A stretch of DNA of 64,000 nucleotides from Actinomadura luzonensis (GTDB lineage: Bacteria; Actinomycetota; Actinomycetes; Streptosporangiales; Streptosporangiaceae), in assembly GCF_022664455.2 (NCBI RefSeq), contig NZ_JAKRKC020000003.1, positions 744,001-808,000 of the forward strand, given 5' to 3'. Made by a program: the position numbers and the translations under genes. The notes under the pieces were generated by a model. That model did no database searches and was not told the DNA's origin. It was given only the letters and a program-made list of their open reading frames with translations. Positions within the stretch are counted from its first letter, which is position 1. Every line of letters starts with the position of its first letter. Below, piece after piece: positions 7,624-17,766 of the stretch.

Positions 7624-8945
7624 CGCAGGGCTCCTATCGCCTCGGCCAGCAGGGATCCGACGTCGCCGAGCACGTGCTCGCCGCCCGCCACCACGCGCCG
7701 CCCGCCGGACACCACGGAGTGCACGTCGGCGGCCGTGGCCGCGAACACCACCGCCTCCAGCCCGTCCGCGCCCGCCGTGCGCACGCTGTCCAGGCGCACC
7801 GACACCAGGTCGGCCCACGCGCCCGGCACCAGCAGGCCCGCGTCGGGGAAGCCGAGCGACAGGTGGCCCGCGCAGGTGGCGGCGGACAGCAGCTCGACGG
7901 CCGGCCAGTGGCCGCGCCGCCCGGTCGCCAGGCGCTGGTCCAGCTCCATCCCGCGCGCCTCCTCGAACAGGTCGACGACGGCGTGGCTGTCGGAGCCGAG
8001 CGTGAGCGCCGCGCCCCGGTCGGCCAGCTCGCGGGCCGGGCCGATGCCGTCGGCCAGGTCGCGTTCGGTGGTGGGGCACATGCACACGGCCGTGCCCGAG
8101 TGGGCCAGCAGCTCGATGTCCACGTCGGTGAGGTGGGTGGCGTGCACGGCGGTCGAGCGCGGGCCCAGCACGCCGTGCTCGTGCAGCACGCCGACCGGCG
8201 TCGCGGCGTACATCTCGGCGCAGGCGGCGTTCTCCGCCCGCTGCTCGGAGACGTGCGCGTGCAGCGGCGCGGCGTGCCGGTGGGAGAACTCGGCGACCAC
8301 CGGCATCTGCTCGGGCGGCACCGCGCGCACCGAGTGCACGGCCGCGCCGATCTCCACGTCGGGCTGCCCCTCGTAGGCGGCGGCGAGGGCGTCGGCGCGC
8401 TCGGCCCAGCGGCCGGCGTCGCCGTCGCCGAAGCGGACCTGCGCGCCCGACAGCGGGGCACCCATGCCGCCCGACAGGTAGCAGGTGTCGAGCAGCGTGA
8501 CGCGCAGCCCGGCCGCGCGGGCGGCCTCGACCAGCGCGTGGCCCATGGCGTTGGCGTCGTCGTACGGCGTGCCGTCCGGCCCGTGGTGCAGGTAGTGGAA
8601 CTCGCCCACGCAGGTGACGCCGGCCAGCGCCATCTCGGCGTAGACGGCGGTGGCCAGGCGCAGGTAGGAGTCGGGGTCGAGGCGGCCGGCCACCTCGTAC
8701 ATGCGCTCGCGCCAGGCCCAGAAGTCGCCCTTGCCCTGCTGGGCGGCGCCGCGCAGGGCCCGGTGGAAGGCGTGGGAGTGGGCGTTGGCCAGGCCGGGGA
8801 TCGTCAGGCCGGCCAGCCGTTCCGCGCCGGGCGGCGGCGGCCCCTGCCCGATCCTGGCGATGCGGCCGCCCTCGACCTCGACGAGCACGTCGCCGGCGAC
8901 GCCGCCGGGCAGCCATGCCTGCTCGCACCAGTACGTCAGCGACAC
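7620..8945 (-). CDS. hutF: Formimidoylglutamate deiminase HutF
   Basis: A 441-residue amidohydrolase that converts N-formimidoyl-L-glutamate to N-formyl-L-glutamate and ammonia, the step defining the five-step histidine pathway. Visible motifs are GLANAHSHAFHRALRG (metal site and dimer signature), GVTCVGEFHYLHH, PLHAHVSEQ and TLGSDSHAVVD. The GTG start at 8945 overlaps the end of the M20 hydrolase gene, so coupling is tight. HutF should hand its product to HutG, but no hutG-like gene is present; the upstream M20 hydrolase is a candidate for that last step. Confidence 0.93.
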   Translation of the reverse strand: MSLTYWCEQAWLPGGVAGDVLVEVEGGRIARIGQGPPPPGAERLAGLTIPGLANAHSHAFHRALRGAAQQGKGDFWAWRERMYEVAGRLDPDSYLRLATAVYAEMALAGVTCVGEFHYLHHGPDGTPYDDANAMGHALVEAARAAGLRVTLLDTCYLSGGMGAPLSGAQVRFGDGDAGRWAERADALAAAYEGQPDVEIGAAVHSVRAVPPEQMPVVAEFSHRHAAPLHAHVSEQRAENAACAEMYAATPVGVLHEHGVLGPRSTAVHATHLTDVDIELLAHSGTAVCMCPTTERDLADGIGPARELADRGAALTLGSDSHAVVDLFEEARGMELDQRLATGRRGHWPAVELLSAATCAGHLSLGFPDAGLLVPGAWADLVSVRLDSVRTAGADGLEAVVFAATAADVHSVVSGGRRVVAGGEHVLGDVGSLLAEAIGALR

Positions 8946-10099
8946 AGATCCTCCAGCACGTCCGCCAGCGCCACCACTCCCGCCTCGCAGTCTGCCTGCT
9001 CGGCGTGCTCCTCAGGGGCGTGGGACACGCCGGTGGGGTTGCGCACGAACAACATCCCGGCCGGCACGCCCGCCGCGGCGAGGATCCCGGCGTCGTGCCC
9101 GGCCCCGGTCGGCAGGACGGGCGCGGGCGTGTCGCCGCCCGCCACGCGGGCCAGGCGGTCGCGGAGCGCCGCGTCGAAGCCGACGACCGGCGTCCAGGAC
9201 TCCTCGCTCACCTCGTGGCCCTCGGCCAGCTCCGCGACCAGGGCGCGGACGTCGTCCTCGGCCGGGCCGCGGGCGTCCAGCCAGGCGGCGACGTGGCCGG
9301 GGACGGCGTTGGCGTTGCCCGGCGCGACGCGTACCTTGCCGACCGTGGCCACCACGCCGCGCCGCTCGGCGGCCGCGCGGGCGGCCAGCACCATGCGGGC
9401 GAAGGGCAGCATCGGGTCGTCGCGGTCGGCCAGCCGGGTGGTGCCCGCGTGGTCGGCCCGGCCGCGGAAGTCGAAGCGCCAGCGGCCGTGCGGCCAGATG
9501 GCGGCGGCCACGCCCACCGGCCGGCCGCTGCCGGCCAGCCCACGGCCCTGCTCCACGTGCAGCTCCACGAACGCGCCGACGCCCGCCAGCGTCCCTGGGT
9601 CGGGCCCGAGCGCCCCGGGCTCACGCCCGGCCCTGGTCAGGACGTCGGCCAGGGTGTCGCCCTCGTCGTCGGTGAGCGCCAGCGCCCGCTCGGGCGCGAG
9701 CGCGCCGGTGAGCAGCCGCGAGCCCACGCACGGCACGCCGAACCTGGCGCCCTCCTCGTCGGTGAAGCAGGCCACGCCGAGCGGCCGCGCGGGCTCGGCG
9801 CCGCGCTGCCTGAGCAGGTCGAGGGCGGCGAAGGCGGAGACGACCCCGAGCGGGCCGTCGTACGCGCCGCCCTGGCGGACGGAGTCGAGATGGCTGCCGG
9901 TCACCACGCCGGGACGGCGCGACGGGTCGCCCCACCAGGCCCACAGGTTGCCGTTGCGGTCCTCGCGCAGGTCGAGCCCGCGCCGCGCCGCCTCCCCGGC
10001 GAACCACTCCCGGAGCTCCAGGTCTGCCGGGGACCAGGCGTCCCTGACGTAGCCGCCGGTCGCCGGGTCCCGTCCTATGTGCGTGAGCGGTTCGAGCAT
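8936..10099 (-). CDS. M20-family amidohydrolase (allantoate amidohydrolase/N-carbamoylase-like) in the hut operon
   Basis: A 387-residue zinc hydrolase of the hydantoinase/carbamoylase family (AllC-like). Metal and dimer motifs include VVTGSHLDSVRQGGAYDGPLG (its core HLDSV), CFTDEEGARFG, ELHVEQG, DHAGTT and PTGAGHDAG. These enzymes cut N-carbamoyl or N-formyl-type amides from amino acids. Its coupling to hutF and hutI suggests hydrolysis of N-formyl-L-glutamate in place of HutG; that is inference. The ATG at 10099 lies six bases after a TACAGT -10-like hexamer, which would give a leaderless transcript, and a perfect palindrome at 10113-10128 lies immediately upstream. The frame is open further upstream, but that part overlaps the SDR gene. 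Confidence 0.85.
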   Translation of the reverse strand: MLEPLTHIGRDPATGGYVRDAWSPADLELREWFAGEAARRGLDLREDRNGNLWAWWGDPSRRPGVVTGSHLDSVRQGGAYDGPLGVVSAFAALDLLRQRGAEPARPLGVACFTDEEGARFGVPCVGSRLLTGALAPERALALTDDEGDTLADVLTRAGREPGALGPDPGTLAGVGAFVELHVEQGRGLAGSGRPVGVAAAIWPHGRWRFDFRGRADHAGTTRLADRDDPMLPFARMVLAARAAAERRGVVATVGKVRVAPGNANAVPGHVAAWLDARGPAEDDVRALVAELAEGHEVSEESWTPVVGFDAALRDRLARVAGGDTPAPVLPTGAGHDAGILAAAGVPAGMLFVRNPTGVSHAPEEHAEQADCEAGVVALADVLEDLCR

Positions 10100-10112
10100 G
10101 GACCCACTGTAG

Positions 10113-10128
10113 TGAATGGATCCATTCA
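10113..10128 (-). promoter_or_regulatory. Perfect 16-bp palindrome in the hut operon promoter
   Basis: TGAATGGATCCATTCA reads the same on both strands. It lies 14 bp upstream of the M20 hydrolase start, just behind a TACAGT -10-like element on the minus strand. That position fits a repressor operator between -35 and -10. It also covers the SDR stop codon. The cognate regulator is unknown. Confidence 0.55.
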
Positions 10129-10812
10129 GTTGACGGGGCCCGCCGCAGGGCGGACCGTCAGCTCGGTCAGGTGCGCGTCCGGCCCGGCGTTGACGGCGGC
10201 CAGCACCGCGCGGGCCACGCTCTCGGCGGTCAGGTACTTGTCGGGCTCGAACGCGCCGCCCTCGTAGCGGCGGACCTCGTGCTGCATGTCGGTGGCGACC
10301 CGGCCCGGGTAGACCGTCGTGACGCGCAGCCCGGTCTCCTCCAGCCGCAGCGCGTCGGCGAACGCCTTCAGGGCGAACTTGCTGGCCGCGTACGCACCCC
10401 AGTGGGGGTTGGCGCGCTGGCCGGCGCCGGAGTTGACGCACACCACGTGGCCCCGGGCGCGGCGCAGGGCGGGCAGCAGCAGCCGGGTCAGCTCGGCGAC
10501 CGCGACCACGTTGACGTCCAGGGTCTCCCGCCAGGCGGCGGCGGGCTGGTCGGCGATCAGGCCCATCCGGGCGATGCCGGCGCTGTGCACGAGCAGGTCG
10601 AGCCGTTCCACGCCGGCCACGTCGGCCGCGGCGACCCTCGTCAGCTCCACCGGCCAGGGCCGCGCGTCGGGCAGCTCCGCCGCCACGGCCGCCAGGGCGC
10701 GCTCGTCGCGGCCGCCGAGGATGACATGGTGGGTGGGCCCCAGCGCCCGCGCGACGGCCGCGCCGACACCTCGTGAAGCGCCGGTGACCAGCGCCGTCGG
10801 TCGTTCAGTCAT
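10126..10812 (-). CDS. SDR family NAD(P)-dependent oxidoreductase
   Basis: A 228-residue short-chain dehydrogenase/reductase. It has the nucleotide-binding motif TGASRGVG (about residues 9-16), the NAG-equivalent VHSAGIA and the catalytic YAASK. The ATG at 10812 places TALVTGAS at the usual position; an upstream extension would add an unusual leader. Substrate is unknown. Its stop is 26 bases from the M20 hydrolase start, so it may be co-transcribed with the hut genes, although a separate promoter seems to lie in that gap. It is divergent from a PadR regulator. Confidence 0.87.
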   Translation of the reverse strand: MTERPTALVTGASRGVGAAVARALGPTHHVILGGRDERALAAVAAELPDARPWPVELTRVAAADVAGVERLDLLVHSAGIARMGLIADQPAAAWRETLDVNVVAVAELTRLLLPALRRARGHVVCVNSGAGQRANPHWGAYAASKFALKAFADALRLEETGLRVTTVYPGRVATDMQHEVRRYEGGAFEPDKYLTAESVARAVLAAVNAGPDAHLTELTVRPAAGPVN

Positions 10813-10831
10813 GGCGATCAGCTTATTGCCG

Positions 10832-10865
10832 TTGACGGGCACTCAAATTTGAGTACAAACTTGAG
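10832..10865 (+). promoter_or_regulatory. Promoter with palindromic operator for the PadR-exporter operon
   Basis: TTGACG (10832-10837) and TACAAA (10854-10859) are spaced 16 bp apart. Between them lies a perfect 14-bp palindrome ACTCAAATTTGAGT (10841-10854), followed by a further half-site CTTGAG. The start codon is only about ten bases after the -10. PadR autorepression at this site is the likely arrangement. Confidence 0.6.
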
Positions 10866-10868
10866 GTC

Positions 10869-11399
10869 GTGTCCTCCATGCGCATCCTCATCCTCGGCTG
10901 TCTCCTCGACGGCCCCATGAACGGCTACGGCGTCCGGCGACGGCTGGAGGCGATGCGGGCCGACCTCTGGGCCAGCGTCGCCTACGGCTCGATCTACCAC
11001 GGCCTCGGCAAGATGGCCGACGAGGGCCTGCTGGAGGTGGCCGAAGGCGGCAAGGGCGGCAAGGGCGTCTACACGATCACCGACGCCGGCCGCGAGGAGT
11101 TCCACCGCCTGCTGCTGGCCGCCTGGCACGAGGTCAGGCCGATCGTCGACCCGTTCCAGGTCGCCCTGACCTTCATCGACAAGCTCGACCGGCAGGACCT
11201 GATCGACGCCCTGTACGGCCGGGTGACCCAGCTCCAGATGAACGTGGACGCGCTCGGCCACGTCATCGGGCTCAAGCGGCAGCACGGCGCCCCCGAGCAC
11301 GTCCGCGAGAACCTGCGGCTCACCCGGGCCATGCTCAAGGCCCAGCTCGAATGGGTCGAGGAGGCCGTCGCCCGGGTCGAGTCCGACGAACTTCCCTGA
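10869..11399 (+). CDS. PadR family transcriptional regulator
   Basis: A 176-residue PadR regulator. The winged helix is visible in RILILGCLLDGPMNGYGVRR and SIYHGLGKMADEGLLEV, followed by GVYTITDAGREEF, and the C-terminal half is helical (Vir-type PadR). It starts with GTG at 10869, or ATG at 10878, close behind the promoter. It is followed 21 bases later by a DrrA/DrrB-type exporter, so it probably represses that pump until a ligand binds. The divergent SDR may also be a target. Confidence 0.9.
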   Translation: MSSMRILILGCLLDGPMNGYGVRRRLEAMRADLWASVAYGSIYHGLGKMADEGLLEVAEGGKGGKGVYTITDAGREEFHRLLLAAWHEVRPIVDPFQVALTFIDKLDRQDLIDALYGRVTQLQMNVDALGHVIGLKRQHGAPEHVRENLRLTRAMLKAQLEWVEEAVARVESDELP

Positions 11400-11420
11400 C
11401 CACTCCCCCGAAGGAGTCTC

Positions 11421-12370
<950 letters not shown>

Positions 12371-12374
<4 letters not shown>

Positions 12375-13120
12375 TCCGCCACACCCTCCTGTTCACCGGC
12401 TACGAGCTGCGCAAGCTCCTCGCCAACCCGATCTGGCCGCTGTTCGGCATCCTGCAGCCGGTGCTGTACCTGGTGATGTTCGCGCCGCTGCTCAGCTCGC
12501 TCACACCGGGCGGCGGCACCGCGGACGCGCTGCGCATGTTCACGCCCGCCGCCATGATGATGATCGCGCTGTTCGGCTCGTTCTACTCCGGCTTCGGGCT
12601 GATCGCCGACCTGCGGAGCGGCTCGCTCGAACGCCACGCCGTCAGCCCCGCCTGGCGGCCCGCCCTCGTGCTCGGCCGGATGGCCAGGGACATGATCACC
12701 CTCGTCGCCCAGGCCGTGCTCGTGCTGGGGGTGGCGCTCGCCATGGGGGTGCGGATCGGGCCCGTCGAGCTGCTGCTCATGCTCGCGCTCATGGCCGCCA
12801 CCGGGCTGTTCGCCTCGGGCGTGTCGCAGGGGCTCGCGCTCACTGTGCGAGACGAGAACGGCATGTCGCAGACGGTCAACCTCTTCATGCTGCCGGTCAT
12901 CCTGCTGGCGGGGCTGATGATCCCCATCTCGTACGCGCCGCCGTGGATGCGGGCCGTCGCCCCGTTCAACCCCTTCTACCACGCCGTCGAGGCGGGACGG
13001 GCGCTGTTCGCCGGGCAGCTGTCCAGCGGCTCGATCCCGATCGCGTTCGCGGTGTTCGCGGCACTGGCCACGCTGGCCACCCTGTGGTCGGTGCGCTCGC
13101 TACGCCGGATCGCCGGGTAG
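12371..13120 (+). CDS. ABC transporter permease (DrrB/ABC-2 type)
   Basis: A 249-residue ABC-2 membrane subunit with about six membrane segments. Typical parts are the N-terminal YELRKLLANPIWPLFGILQP, the DLRSGSLERHAVSP cytoplasmic loop and ILLAGLMIPISYAPPWMRAV near the end. It begins at GTG 12371 inside the ATPase stop (GTGA). It forms the exporter with the preceding DrrA-like protein under PadR control. Confidence 0.92.
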
Positions 13121-13259
13121 GCCGTCCGGCGGTCGCTCTCATGCCGGCAGGAGACCCCGTAGGACGAGCCGGCCCCGCGCCGTCCGTGGGACCTGCTGGA
13201 CGACATCCGCGGATACCGGCTGCTCAACGGCGCGCTACCGCTCCATGGAGCGCGGGTGT

Positions 13260-13294
13260 TCGGGCAGCCGAACGGTCCCGTCCGGGCTGCCCGA
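13260..13294. terminator. Hairpin terminator between convergent genes
   Basis: TCGGGCAGCC (13260-13269) pairs perfectly with GGCTGCCCGA (13285-13294) across a 15-base loop. It lies between the DrrB permease and the convergent RpiR gene. The rest of 13121-13310 holds no convincing gene. A short stretch around 13190-13230 reads DLLDDIRGYRLLNG, reminiscent of acyl-CoA synthetase, and may be a decayed remnant. Confidence 0.65.
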
Positions 13295-13310
13295 GGCGGG
13301 TGGCACAAGG

Positions 13311-14159
13311 TCATCCGCTGAACGGGTTCGGATCGCCGGAGAGGAACGTGCCGGTCTCGTCGGTCATGCGCTCGTACTCCTCCAGGCGGGCCTGGGTGCG
13401 GAGCGGCACCGCGTCCGCCATGGCCTCCACCAGGGCCATGGCCAGCAGGAGAGGGGCCGCGTGCGAGTCGAACACGAGCCGGTCGCCGACGGGCGCGTCC
13501 AGCACCACCTCGGCGGGGAAGCCCGGCTTGTCGGTGATCACCGCCAGGCGGTAGCCCAGCTTGTCGGCGTACTCCAGGGCCTGCACGGCCTCGCGCGGGT
13601 AGCGCGGCAGCACCACCGCCACCAGCCACTCCGCGCCCGCCCGGCGCGCCGCGTGCAGGCCGTCGGCCAGCTCCGAGCCGCCGTGGGTGAGCAGCCGCAC
13701 GTCGGGATGCACGCGGCGGGCGTAATAGGCGAACGTGGTGGCCAGGCCGCACGACACGCGCAGGCCCACGACCGGCAGGGGCTCGGTGGCGGCCAGGTGC
13801 TCGCCCAGCTCCTTCAGGGGGAAGGCGCCCAGGCGGTCGCGTACGACGGCGAGGTTGCGGATCTCGGCGTCGATCGCGCCGCGCAGCAGGCTCTCCTGCG
13901 GCGCGGCCGGCTCGCCGCCGCCCAGCACCAGCGGGCGCAACGCCTGACGCAGCTCCGGGTAGCCGGCGAAGCCCAGGACCATGGCGAACCTGGTGACCGA
14001 CGGCTGGCTGACGCCCGCCCGCTCGGCCAGCTCGACGCTGGACAGGAAGATGGCCTCGTCGAGGTGCTCGCTGAGGTAGTGGGCGATGCGCCGCTGCACG
14101 GGCGACAGCCTCCGGCCGTCCAGGAGCGTGCTCAGCCCGCCGTGATATCCGTCCGCCAC
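13311..14159 (-). CDS. MurR/RpiR family transcriptional regulator
   Basis: A 282-residue regulator with an N-terminal RpiR-type helix-turn-helix (RRIAHYLSEHLDEAIFLSSV, then ERAGVSQPSVTRFAMVLGF) and a C-terminal SIS domain, which in this family senses phosphosugars or related ligands. The GTG start at 14159 is preceded by GGAGTGA. It lies downstream of hutU on the same strand, separated by a 327-base region with three repeats. Control of histidine use is a possibility from position only; its own target is unknown. Confidence 0.88.
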   Translation of the reverse strand: MADGYHGGLSTLLDGRRLSPVQRRIAHYLSEHLDEAIFLSSVELAERAGVSQPSVTRFAMVLGFAGYPELRQALRPLVLGGGEPAAPQESLLRGAIDAEIRNLAVVRDRLGAFPLKELGEHLAATEPLPVVGLRVSCGLATTFAYYARRVHPDVRLLTHGGSELADGLHAARRAGAEWLVAVVLPRYPREAVQALEYADKLGYRLAVITDKPGFPAEVVLDAPVGDRLVFDSHAAPLLLAMALVEAMADAVPLRTQARLEEYERMTDETGTFLSGDPNPFSG

Positions 14160-14231
14160 GACTCACTCCAACGCATTCCGCCCCTTGTTCTCATCCCGCA
14201 CCATACGTCCCACCGTCCCCCTTGACCTCGC

Positions 14232-14461
14232 CGTACTCCGGCCGATGTCCCTCAAAGAGGGGAGGGGCGTCCGATGCCCCTCACTCACCGCCCCTTCAAC
14301 CCCTCCGTACTCCGGCCGGCGTCCCTCGGAGGGCGGAGGGGCCTGGCTGTCCTCCAGCCGCGGCCCCACTCAGGCGAGGGAGGGGGCCTGGCCGTCCTCG
14401 GGGGGAGGCCCGCCGCAGCGCTTCCTCGTCCCCGTGCTCCGGCCGGCGTCCCTCGGAGGGG
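14232..14461. repeat. Three imperfect 29-bp direct repeats in the hutU-RpiR gap
   Basis: The gap 14160-14486 contains no convincing gene. Copies of a sequence beginning CGTRCTCCGGCCG and continuing GTCCCTC start at 14232, 14306 and 14433. Copies two and three are nearly identical; copy one differs at several bases. Each contains the palindrome CCGGCCGG (degenerate in copy one) and a short CCTC/GAGG hairpin. Spacing (74 and 127 bp) is not a multiple of three and the copies are in different frames, so they are not protein repeats. They may be RNA structures between the two genes. Confidence 0.55.
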
Positions 14462-14486
14462 CCCTGGGGGCGGGGGGCGGGTGGGG

Positions 14487-16136
14487 TCAGGACTCGCGCA
14501 TCGGGATGCGGACGCCACGGGTGTCGGCGACCTCGGCCGCGCGTTCGTAGCCCGCGTCCACGTGCCGCATCACGCCCGTACCCGGGTCGTTGGTGAGGAC
14601 GCGGCTGAGCTTCTCCCGCCCCAGCGCCGTCCCGTCGGCCACGGTGACCTGCCCGGAGTGGATGGAGCGGCCGATGCCGACGCCGCCGCCGTGGTGGATG
14701 GACACCCAGGCGGCCCCGGAGGCGGTGTTGAGGAGGGCGTTCAACAGCGGCCAGTCGGCGATGGCGTCCGAGCCGTCGGCCATCGCCTCGGTCTCCCGGT
14801 ACGGCGAGGCCACCGACCCGCTGTCCAGGTGGTCGCGCCCGATGACGACCGGCGCCCGCAGCTCGCCCGAGGCCACCATGTCGTTGAAGCGCTCGCCGGC
14901 GACGTTGCGCTCGCCGTAGCCGAGCCAGCAGATGCGCGCGGGCAGCCCTTGGAAGTGCACCTTCTCCCCGGCCTTCCTGATCCACCTGGCGAGCGGCTCG
15001 TTGTCGGGGAACAGCTCCAGGACGGCCCGGTCGGTGGCGGCGATGTCGGCCGCGTCGCCGCTCAGCGCCGCCCACCGGAACGGGCCCTTGCCCTCGCAGA
15101 ACAGCGGCCTGATGTAGGCGGGCACGAACCCGGGGAAGTCGAAGGCCCGCTCGTAGCCGGCCAGCCGCGCCTCGCCCCTGATCGAGTTGCCGTAGTCGAA
15201 GACCTCGGCGCCCGCGTCCTTGAAGCCCACCATCGCGGCCACGTGCCGGGCCATGGACGCCCGCGCCCGCTCGGTGAAGGCGGCCGGGTCCTTGTCGCGT
15301 TCGGCGGCCATGTCCTCGAAGGCGACGCCGACCGGCAGGTACATGAGGGGGTCGTGCGCGGAGGTCTGGTCGGTGACGACGTCGATCTCGGCGCCGCGGC
15401 TCAGCAGCTCGGGCACGACGACGGCGGCGTTGCCGACCAGGCCGATCGACAGCGGCCGGCGCGCGTCACGCGCCTCGTACGCCAGCCGCAGCGCCTCCTC
15501 GAGCGTGGCGGCCTCGACGTCGAGGTAGCGGTGCTCGATGCGGCGGGCGACCGAGCGCGGGTCGCAGTCGACGCAGACGGCCACGCCGCCGTTCATGGTG
15601 ACGGCGAGCGGCTGCGCGCCGCCCATGCCGCCGAGGCCGGCGGTGAGCGTGATCGTGCCGGCCAGGGAGCCGCCGAAGCGCTTGGCGGCGACCGCGGCGA
15701 ACGTCTCGTAGGTGCCCTGGAGGATGCCCTGGGTGCCGATGTAGATCCACGACCCGGCGGTCATCTGCCCGTACATGGTGAGCCCGGCCGCCTCCAGCCG
15801 CCGGAACTCCTCCCAGTTGGCCCAGTCGGGGACGAGGTTGGAGTTGGCGATGAGCACCCGGGGCGCCCATTCGTGGGTGCGGAAGACCCCGACGGGCCGG
15901 CCGGACTGCACCAGCAGGGTCTCGTCGCCCTCCAGGGTGGTGAGGGTCCGGACCAGGGCGTCGTAGGAGGCCCAGTCGCGGGCGGCCCGCCCCGAGCCGC
16001 CGTAGACGACGAGCTGCTCGGGGTGCTCGGCGACCTCGGGGTCGAGGTTGTTCTGGAGCATGCGGAGCGCGGCCTCCTGCGGCCATCCCTTGGCGGTGAT
16101 CGTCGTGCCTCGCGGCGCGCGGACGCTGCGGCTCAT
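14487..16136 (-). CDS. hutU: Urocanate hydratase HutU
   Basis: A 549-residue enzyme converting urocanate to imidazolonepropionate with tightly bound NAD. Family hallmarks are YGGSGRAARDW, QMTAGSWIYIGTQGI, the NAD loop TAGLGGMGGAQP, DQTSAHDPL, the conserved cysteine region RPLFCEGKGPFRW and HHGGGVGIG. The ATG at 16136 follows AGGAGGGG; the eight extra residues in the open frame are unlikely to be used. It is separated from hutF/hutI by about 4 kb, and hutH is not in the window. Confidence 0.96.
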   Translation of the reverse strand: MSRSVRAPRGTTITAKGWPQEAALRMLQNNLDPEVAEHPEQLVVYGGSGRAARDWASYDALVRTLTTLEGDETLLVQSGRPVGVFRTHEWAPRVLIANSNLVPDWANWEEFRRLEAAGLTMYGQMTAGSWIYIGTQGILQGTYETFAAVAAKRFGGSLAGTITLTAGLGGMGGAQPLAVTMNGGVAVCVDCDPRSVARRIEHRYLDVEAATLEEALRLAYEARDARRPLSIGLVGNAAVVVPELLSRGAEIDVVTDQTSAHDPLMYLPVGVAFEDMAAERDKDPAAFTERARASMARHVAAMVGFKDAGAEVFDYGNSIRGEARLAGYERAFDFPGFVPAYIRPLFCEGKGPFRWAALSGDAADIAATDRAVLELFPDNEPLARWIRKAGEKVHFQGLPARICWLGYGERNVAGERFNDMVASGELRAPVVIGRDHLDSGSVASPYRETEAMADGSDAIADWPLLNALLNTASGAAWVSIHHGGGVGIGRSIHSGQVTVADGTALGREKLSRVLTNDPGTGVMRHVDAGYERAAEVADTRGVRIPMRES

Positions 16137-17134
16137 CGTGCCCCTCCTGAATGAGGACATTCATCTTCGTCACCCGCAGACTACAACGCGCCGGACGGGC
16201 TCAGCCGACGAGGAACTGGGTGGCCGCCAGCTCCCGGTAGAGCTCGTCCTCCCCCACCAGCTCGGCGTGCGTGCCGACGGCCCGTACGCGGCCCGCCTCC
16301 ATCACCACGATCCGGTCCGCGCCGGTGACCGTGGAGAGCCGGTGCGCGATGACCAGCACGGTGGTCTCGCGCGCGACCTCGGCGATGACCTCGCGCAGCC
16401 GCAGCTCGTTGACCGCGTCGAGCTGGGAGGTGGCCTCGTCGAGCAGCAGCAGCCGGGGCCTGCGCAGCAGCGCGCGGGCGATGGCGACGCGCTGGCGCTC
16501 GCCGCCGGACAGCAGCACGCCGCGGTGCCCGACCGCCGTCTCCAGCCCGTCGGGCAGCCGGGAGACCAGGTCGTCCAGGCGGGTGCGGACGATCGCGCGC
16601 TCCAGCTCCTCGTCGGTGACGTCGCGGGCGGCGAACAGCAGGTTCTCGCGCAGGGTGCCGGCGAGCACGGGGGCGTCCTGCTCGACGTAGCCGAGCGCGG
16701 CCCGCAGCTCGCCGAGCGGCCAGTCGCGGATGTCCCGCCCGCCCACGGTGATCACGCCGTCCTGGTGCTCGTAGAACCGCTCGACCAGGCCGAACACCGT
16801 GGACTTGCCGGCTCCGGACGGCCCGACCAGCGCGGTCAGCCCGCCCGGCGGCACCTCGAAGCTGACCCCGTCGTGGACGAGCGGCCGGTCCTCCCCGTAG
16901 CGGAAGACGACGTCCCGGAAGGTGACCCCGACCGGCTCCCCCACCACGGCGGTGGAGGCGGTCGCGGGCTCGGCCGGCAGCTCCTCGATCTCCTTGATCC
17001 GCCCGAGCGCGGCCAGGCCCTGCTGGAGCTGCACACCGCCCTGCACGAGCTGCCCGATCGGCGAGACCAGGTAGAACAGGTACAGCAGGAACGCGATCAG
17101 CGACGAGACCTCCAGCGCCCCTGAGGAGACCCGG

Positions 17135-17766
17135 GCCCCGCCGACGCCGAGCACGGCGAGGAAGGCGATCTGCACCGCCATGAACGTCGCCACCCCGGCC
17201 AGCGAGGTCCAGCCGGCGACCTGCAGCCCCCGGTCGCGGGCCCGCGCCGCGGCCTCGCCGACCACGGCGATCTCCCGCTCCTCCGCGCCGCTCGCCTTGA
17301 CCGTCCGGTACGCCTGCAGCGCCCGGTCCAGCACGGACCCCATCTCGCCCACGGCCTCCTGGGCCTGCGCCTGGGCCCGCTGGATGCGCGGCATGATCAG
17401 CGCCACCATCCCGCCGACGACCACGATCACGCCGAGCGTGACCAGCAGCAGCACGGCGTCCATGGTGGCCATCATGACGATGGCCCCGACCAGCATGAAC
17501 ACCGCGCCGACCGACTCGACGATGCCGTTGGTGAGCACGGCGCGCAGCAGCGTCGTGTCGCCGGTCACCCGCGACAGCAGGTCGCCGGGCTTGAGCCGGT
17601 CCACGTCGGCGACCTTGAGGCGGAGCATCCGGTCCACGAGCCGGCGGCGGGCGCCGAGCACGATGCCCTCGCCGGTGCGCTCCATCAGGTAGCTGCCGCT
17701 CGCCGAGACCACCGCCCCGACCAGCACGGCGACGGTCAGCCCGAGCAGCGGCCCGGCCATGGACCC
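17135..17766. repeat. Tandem duplication, left copy (632 bp)
   Basis: This block is followed directly by a second copy at 17767-18398. I see no base difference between them. The 10-mer GCCCCGCCGA occurs at the start of each copy and again just after the second (17135, 17767 and 18399), which marks short-homology junctions. The block lies inside the membrane-domain coding region of the ABC exporter. Confidence 0.93.

Noticed and set aside
13190..13313. Possible acyl-CoA synthetase remnant (DLLDDIRGYRLLNG)
   Set aside because: Only about 14 residues look familiar and the surrounding frame gives no support. It is mentioned under the terminator but not called as a gene.
14232..14461. CRISPR-like array
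   Set aside because: There are only three imperfect copies, spacing of 74 and 127 bp is irregular, and no cas genes are nearby.
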